From contig DASRHP010000009.1 in the NCBI GenBank assembly GCA_035650475.1, forward strand, positions 486,545 to 550,544: 64,000 nt of DNA, written 5' to 3'. Shown one piece after another: positions 60,395 through 64,000 of this stretch. Below the pieces are notes generated by a model. The model worked only from the letters and a program-made list of their open reading frames with translations, did no database searches and was not told where the DNA came from. A program made the position numbers and the translations under genes. This DNA is from Candidatus Binataceae bacterium. Its GTDB lineage: Bacteria; Desulfobacterota; Binatia; Binatales; Binataceae. How positions within the stretch are numbered: position 1 is the stretch's first letter; each line of letters begins with the position of its first letter.

Positions 60395-61292
60395 GCCGCG
60401 CAGCCGCCTGCGTCCCGTCGCCCCGATCGGCGGCGCGACCCGCCTGACCGCGATCTTTGGCGACCCGGTCGAGCATTCGCTCTCGCCCGCGATGCATAAC
60501 GCGGCCTACGCGGCGCTCGGGATGGATCGCGTATACGCGGCGTTCCACGTCACGCCGCCGATGCTGGCCGCGGCCGTGCGCGCGATCCCGGCGCTGGGAA
60601 TCGCCGGAGTCAACCTGACCGTCCCGCACAAGGAGCGGGCGGTGCGGATGGTCGCGCGGCTGAGTGCCGAGGCGCGTCTGCTCGGCGCAATCAACTGCAT
60701 TGCCAACCGCCCGGGGGGACTCTGGGGCGACAACACCGATGCGCGCGGGCTGGAGTGCGACCTCGAAGCGCTCGGCGTCGGGCTCGGCCGCGGGCTCGCC
60801 ATTGTGATCGGCGCCGGTGGTGCGGCGGGCGCCGCCGTCCTTGCCTGCCTGCGCCGCGGCGCCACGGAGGTCGTCATCGCCAATCGCAGACCGGCACGCG
60901 CCGGCGCGCTCGCGCGCCGGCTGGGCGCGCGTCTGCCGCGCACGCTCAGGCGCACCGCGCTCAAGCCGCGCGGCCTCGACGCGCTGGTTGACCCGGCGCT
61001 GCTTGCGGAGGCGGCGGCGATCCTGAACGCGACGCCGATGGGGCTTACCTCGGCGGGCTTCGCGCGGCTCGATTATGCGCGCACGCCGCGCGGATGCTTC
61101 TTTTACGACTTGATCTATGCGGCGAGGCCGACGCCGTTTTTGCGGCCGGCGATCGCGCTTGGGCGGCCGCACGCGGACGGCGCCGGAATGCTGGTGAGGC
61201 AGGGCGAGCTGGCTTTCGAACTGTTCAACGGCGTCGCGCCGCCAGCGGGCGTGATGCGCCGCGCGCTGTGGTCGCGCCTGGGGCGGCGATGA
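60387..61292 (+). CDS. aroE: Shikimate dehydrogenase
   Basis: A 301-residue NADP-dependent enzyme of aromatic amino acid synthesis. Substrate-site motifs are SLSPAMHNAAYAALG, NLTVPHKERAV (catalytic lysine) and GDNTDARG (catalytic aspartate). The nucleotide loop is IVIGAGGAAGAAVLACLRRG, and the C-terminal ADGAGMLVRQGELAFELFNG is diagnostic. The start is GTG 60387, inside the end of pyrE; the first 15 residues precede the usual AroE start at TRLTAIFGDPVEHS. Confidence 0.95.
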   Translation: MAEPRSRLRPVAPIGGATRLTAIFGDPVEHSLSPAMHNAAYAALGMDRVYAAFHVTPPMLAAAVRAIPALGIAGVNLTVPHKERAVRMVARLSAEARLLGAINCIANRPGGLWGDNTDARGLECDLEALGVGLGRGLAIVIGAGGAAGAAVLACLRRGATEVVIANRRPARAGALARRLGARLPRTLRRTALKPRGLDALVDPALLAEAAAILNATPMGLTSAGFARLDYARTPRGCFFYDLIYAARPTPFLRPAIALGRPHADGAGMLVRQGELAFELFNGVAPPAGVMRRALWSRLGRR

Positions 61293-61343
61293 CCCGAGCG
61301 ACACCGCGGCCCCGCGCGTGATCCGCGTTTCGGCCGCAGCGGT

Positions 61344-61784
61344 TCAGGATTTGTTCGGCGGCTCCCACAGCCGCTGCCATGCGCGCAGGCTCTGCTGCAA
61401 CATCTCCTGCACGGCCTCGGCCTGCTTGCGCGCCTCGGCCACCAGCGCGCTCGAACCGGCGAACGTCTCGGTCGCTTTGCGCCAGTTTTCGGCCCACGCT
61501 TCGATCGGGTTGGCCGCCTTGCGCGCGCCGCCCGATCCGCCCGCGGCCATCCGGCGCACCTCGCGCTCCCAGAGCTCGAAGCCCTGCTCGAGCGCGCCGA
61601 CGACGCCGTCCTTGCTCATCCGCGCGATGCGCAGCCAGTCCTCGACCATCCGCTCGCGCTCGGGACCGCCGGCCTGCGCCGTGAGCCTGGTGAGCGCCCG
61701 GGTTACCGCCGTGAGCGCCTCGACGTACGCCTCGCTGGCCTTGCGGATCGCTTCGCCGATGCCCGACAGGTCCTCGCTCGCCAT
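61344..61784 (-). CDS. Phasin-like helical protein
   Basis: A 146-residue, almost wholly helical protein with many alanines and tryptophans (IEAWAENWRKATETFAGSSA, EAVQEMLQQSLRAWQRLWE) and a Gly/Ser break near residue 85. The amphipathic helices and size resemble phasins or PhaE-like accessory proteins of polyhydroxyalkanoate granules, but no PHA gene is nearby. The assignment is therefore tentative. Confidence 0.6.
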   Translation of the reverse strand: MASEDLSGIGEAIRKASEAYVEALTAVTRALTRLTAQAGGPERERMVEDWLRIARMSKDGVVGALEQGFELWEREVRRMAAGGSGGARKAANPIEAWAENWRKATETFAGSSALVAEARKQAEAVQEMLQQSLRAWQRLWEPPNKS

Positions 61785-61923
61785 CGTGCCGCACCTCCCG
61801 CGTTGCCGTTTCGCTTACCGCATCCTCCTACAGATTGCGGCGAAGTTCGAGAGCGCGCGATCCTGTGTGGCCTTACGCGGCCCGCGATGTCCGCTGGACC
61901 CCCGCCGGCCAGGGCGGCGCCTG

Positions 61924-64000
61924 CTACTGACCAGCGCCGCGCTTGGCGCCGCGGTTGCCGCCGGCGGTGGAGGATGCGGCGCCTTGAGCTTCGCCGCCAC
62001 GCGGCGCCGCCCGCTTCGCTGCTGCGCCGCGCTCGGCCGCGATTGCCTCGCGTACGCGCGCGCATTCGGAGCTCATCCGCTCGAACATCGCGCGCGCTTC
62101 GTCGGCCCGCTCTGCCCGTGTCGCCTGCTCGACCGCACTGCACAGCTCCTGCAAGCGCTTGGCCCCGAGCCCCGCGGCGCTGCCCTTGAGCCGATGGGCC
62201 TGGATGCCGGCGGTCTTCAGGTCGCCGCGTTCCAGGGCTTCGCTGATTTTTTGGACTCCTGCCGGCGCCTCGGCGTCGAACAAGTCGAATAACTCCGCCA
62301 GCAGATCCGCGCCTTCGGCGCGCAACTCCTCGAGCGTGGCGCAATCGAGCGCGGGCTCGGTCTCTTGGGCTGGATGCGATTGCATAGCGACCTCCACATT
62401 CGCTGATGCCGTCAGCGCTGCGCTTTGGGCGAGCGCCGTCGGCTGCGATCCGTTGTGCGTGATTTGCCGCATCGCCGGCTCTGCGCCGGCGGGTGGCTCC
62501 GATTCCCCCTGCGGTTGCAGGTTAAAGACTCGCCCCAGCACGGCCGCCAGCTCCTCGGCCTTCACCGGCTTGCTCAGGTAATCGTCCATCCCGGCGGCGA
62601 GGCATTTTTCGCGATCGCCGGCGAGCGCGTGCGCAGTCATCGCGACGATCCTGGTCCGCCGCTTCGCGTGCTCGCGCCGGCGAATCTCGCGCGTCGCCTG
62701 GTAACCGTCCATCTCCGGCATCTGGCAGTCCATCAGGACCACGTCGTAGGGCACGTGCAGGACGGCTTCGAGCGCCTCGCGCCCGTTGGCGACCGTGTCG
62801 GCCTGGATGCCGAGCTTTCTTAGTTGCAGCCGCGCCAGCTTCTGGTTGATCGGGTTGTCCTCGGCGACCAGCGCGCGCAGCTTGCGCGCGGCCAGGGCGC
62901 GGGCGACCTCGCCGGTCGCCCACGGTGCGGGCCCCGGCGCAGACGCCGCTTGGCGAGGCGTGCGGCGCTCTTCGCTCTGTGCGATCGCGGTTGCAAGCTC
63001 GTTGTAAAGGGGCGATTGCTGGAGGGGCTTCGTCAGCCAGGCGCTGATCTCGACGCCGCGCAGACGCCCGGCGAATTCGCTCATCGGCCCCGCCGACGAG
63101 ATGACGATAATGGGGATTTTCGCGATCGCCGGGTCGTCGCCGATTCGGCGGGCGAGCTCGATGCCGTCGGTGCCCGGCATGACGAGGTCGATGAGCGCGG
63201 CGTCGAACCGCTCGCCGCGTGCCGCCGCGCGCAGCGTCTCGAGCGCGGTCTCGGCGTCGGCGGCCGTCGCCGGCGCCATCCCCCACGCCGCGATCTGGCG
63301 CGCGAGAGCTTCGCGGCTGTCTGCGTCATCGTCCACGATCAGCACCCGCCGGCCTGCCATCGCGGGGAACGGTTCCGGCGCGCTGCGCACGCTTTTGGCC
63401 TGGCGAGCAAAGCGCGCGGTGAAGAAGAAAGTCGAGCCGTGGCCTGGCTTGCTCGTCACCCCCACGCTGCCATGCATCCGCTCCACCAGCGCGCGCATGA
63501 TCGACAGGCCGAGCCCGGTGCCGCCGAACTGTCGCGTGGTCGAGGCGTCAACCTGGCTGAAGGGCTTGAAGAGCAGCGGCAGTTTCTCCTCGGCGATGCC
63601 AATTCCGGTGTCGCGCACCTCGAAGCGCAGCAACGCGTCGGACGCGCTCTCGCTGACTTTGCTGACGTGCACCGCGATTTCGCCGCGTTCGGTGAACTTG
63701 ACCGCGTTGTCGAGCAGGTTTAGCAGCGCCTGGCGCAGGCGGCCGGGATCGCCGCACAGCAGGCGCGGTGTGTCAGGATCAAGCGACACGCTCAGCGCGA
63801 GTCCCTTGTGGCGCGCGCGTTCGGCCACCATCTCGGCCGCAGCTTCGACCACCGCCGTCAGCTCGAAGTCGATCTCCTCGAAAACCAGGCGGCCGCTGGC
63901 GATGCGGGAAAAATCGAGGATGTCGTTGACGATGCCGAGCAGCGCCTCGCCGCTGTCGCGCACGTCGCGCACGTACTCCAGCTGCTCGGGGCCAAGCGGC
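61924..64000 (-). CDS. Hybrid sensor histidine kinase (BarA-like), 5' end missing
   Basis: The 3' part of a large hybrid kinase; the frame is open to the window edge, so the sensor and the phosphoacceptor histidine lie outside. Visible are the end of HisKA (IVNDILDFSRIASGRLVFEE), HATPase (LLDNAVKFTERGE, DTGIGIAEEKLPLLFKPFSQ, GGTGLGLSIM), a first receiver domain (VLIVDDDADSREALARQIAA, LIDLVMPGTDGIELA), a second receiver (ALVAEDNPINQKLARLQLRK, VLMDCQMPEMDGYQA) and a C-terminal HPt domain (AHRLKGSAAGLGAKRLQELC). This is a full internal phosphorelay, with the output regulator elsewhere. Confidence 0.93.
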   Translation of the reverse strand, partial: PLGPEQLEYVRDVRDSGEALLGIVNDILDFSRIASGRLVFEEIDFELTAVVEAAAEMVAERARHKGLALSVSLDPDTPRLLCGDPGRLRQALLNLLDNAVKFTERGEIAVHVSKVSESASDALLRFEVRDTGIGIAEEKLPLLFKPFSQVDASTTRQFGGTGLGLSIMRALVERMHGSVGVTSKPGHGSTFFFTARFARQAKSVRSAPEPFPAMAGRRVLIVDDDADSREALARQIAAWGMAPATAADAETALETLRAAARGERFDAALIDLVMPGTDGIELARRIGDDPAIAKIPIIVISSAGPMSEFAGRLRGVEISAWLTKPLQQSPLYNELATAIAQSEERRTPRQAASAPGPAPWATGEVARALAARKLRALVAEDNPINQKLARLQLRKLGIQADTVANGREALEAVLHVPYDVVLMDCQMPEMDGYQATREIRRREHAKRRTRIVAMTAHALAGDREKCLAAGMDDYLSKPVKAEELAAVLGRVFNLQPQGESEPPAGAEPAMRQITHNGSQPTALAQSAALTASANVEVAMQSHPAQETEPALDCATLEELRAEGADLLAELFDLFDAEAPAGVQKISEALERGDLKTAGIQAHRLKGSAAGLGAKRLQELCSAVEQATRAERADEARAMFERMSSECARVREAIAAERGAAAKRAAPRGGEAQGAASSTAGGNRGAKRGAGQ

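Noticed and set aside
1..64000. CRISPR arrays, insertion sequences, prophage or integron elements
   Set aside because: No regularly spaced repeats, transposase, integrase or phage structural genes were found in either strand.

Overview
The window is GC-rich (roughly two thirds G+C), densely packed bacterial chromosome. Most genes are real Gram-negative housekeeping genes: Lgt, TlpA-type thioredoxin, a CtpA-type protease, XseAB, TlyA, HrcA, PyrE, AroE, an MlaEFD lipid transporter and an initiator tRNA. Many predicted lipoproteins, the Mla system and sigma-54 regulation point to a diderm proteobacterium-like organism. The style (XseAB-TlyA, XrtA-like exopolysaccharide genes, thiolase/DUF35 pair, many GST-like proteins) would fit a deltaproteobacterial or Binatota-like soil bacterium. 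That placement is inference only. No phage, insertion sequence or CRISPR array was seen.

Layout. 1-1000 (minus): a trmL-like fragment, a DUF1285 gene and dtd. 1133-7911 (plus): lgt, tlpA-like, ctpA, xseA-xseB-tlyA and a LysM membrane protein. 8133-9823: a small secreted protein, a DUF2231 membrane protein and a lipoprotein. 9835-13099: a ViaA-like VWA protein and hrcA, both flanked by convergent neighbours. 13252-20179: an MFS exporter, three Tad-type (TadG/TadE-like) genes behind a candidate sigma-54 promoter, a GST-like protein, a polytopic membrane protein and an SMP-30 protein.

20180-37685 is the main accessory block, an exopolysaccharide locus. It reads export lipoprotein, chain-length protein, XrtA-type AAA ATPase with LysM, Walker-A-degenerate tyrosine-kinase-like protein, a WbpB/WbpD/WbpE-like trio for an acetamido sugar, an initiating sugar-phosphate transferase, a flippase, two glycosyltransferases, two NodB-type deacetylase-like proteins, a shortened nucleotide-sugar dehydrogenase and a stand-alone DUF262 domain. 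The core resembles XrtA/PEP-CTERM loci, but no exosortase is present in the window. Next to it, on the minus strand (37829-41711), lie an NtrC-type activator, its histidine kinase and a lipoprotein.

41855-49006: a lipoprotein, an ArsR/SRPBCC/DUF899/GST cluster with a perfect operator palindrome, a secreted protein with a candidate sigma-54 promoter, and mlaEFD plus a PqiC-like lipoprotein. 49007-54451: two related secreted proteins (Ig-like plus lysozyme-like regions) around a GT-C membrane protein and a 0.9 kb, relatively AT-rich regulatory region. 54526-61292: a SnoaL-like protein, tRNA-fMet, an FAD oxidoreductase, a thiolase-like/DUF35 pair, two minus-strand membrane or secreted proteins, pyrE and aroE. 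61344-64000: a helical protein and a BarA-like hybrid kinase that runs off the window.

A possible unifying theme is surface-polymer regulation. Four candidate -24/-12 promoters (14590, 20543, 45086 minus, 52399) precede the Tad genes, the EPS locus, a secreted protein and a secreted Ig/lysozyme-like protein, and an NtrC-type two-component system sits beside the EPS locus. The regulatory link is a hypothesis.
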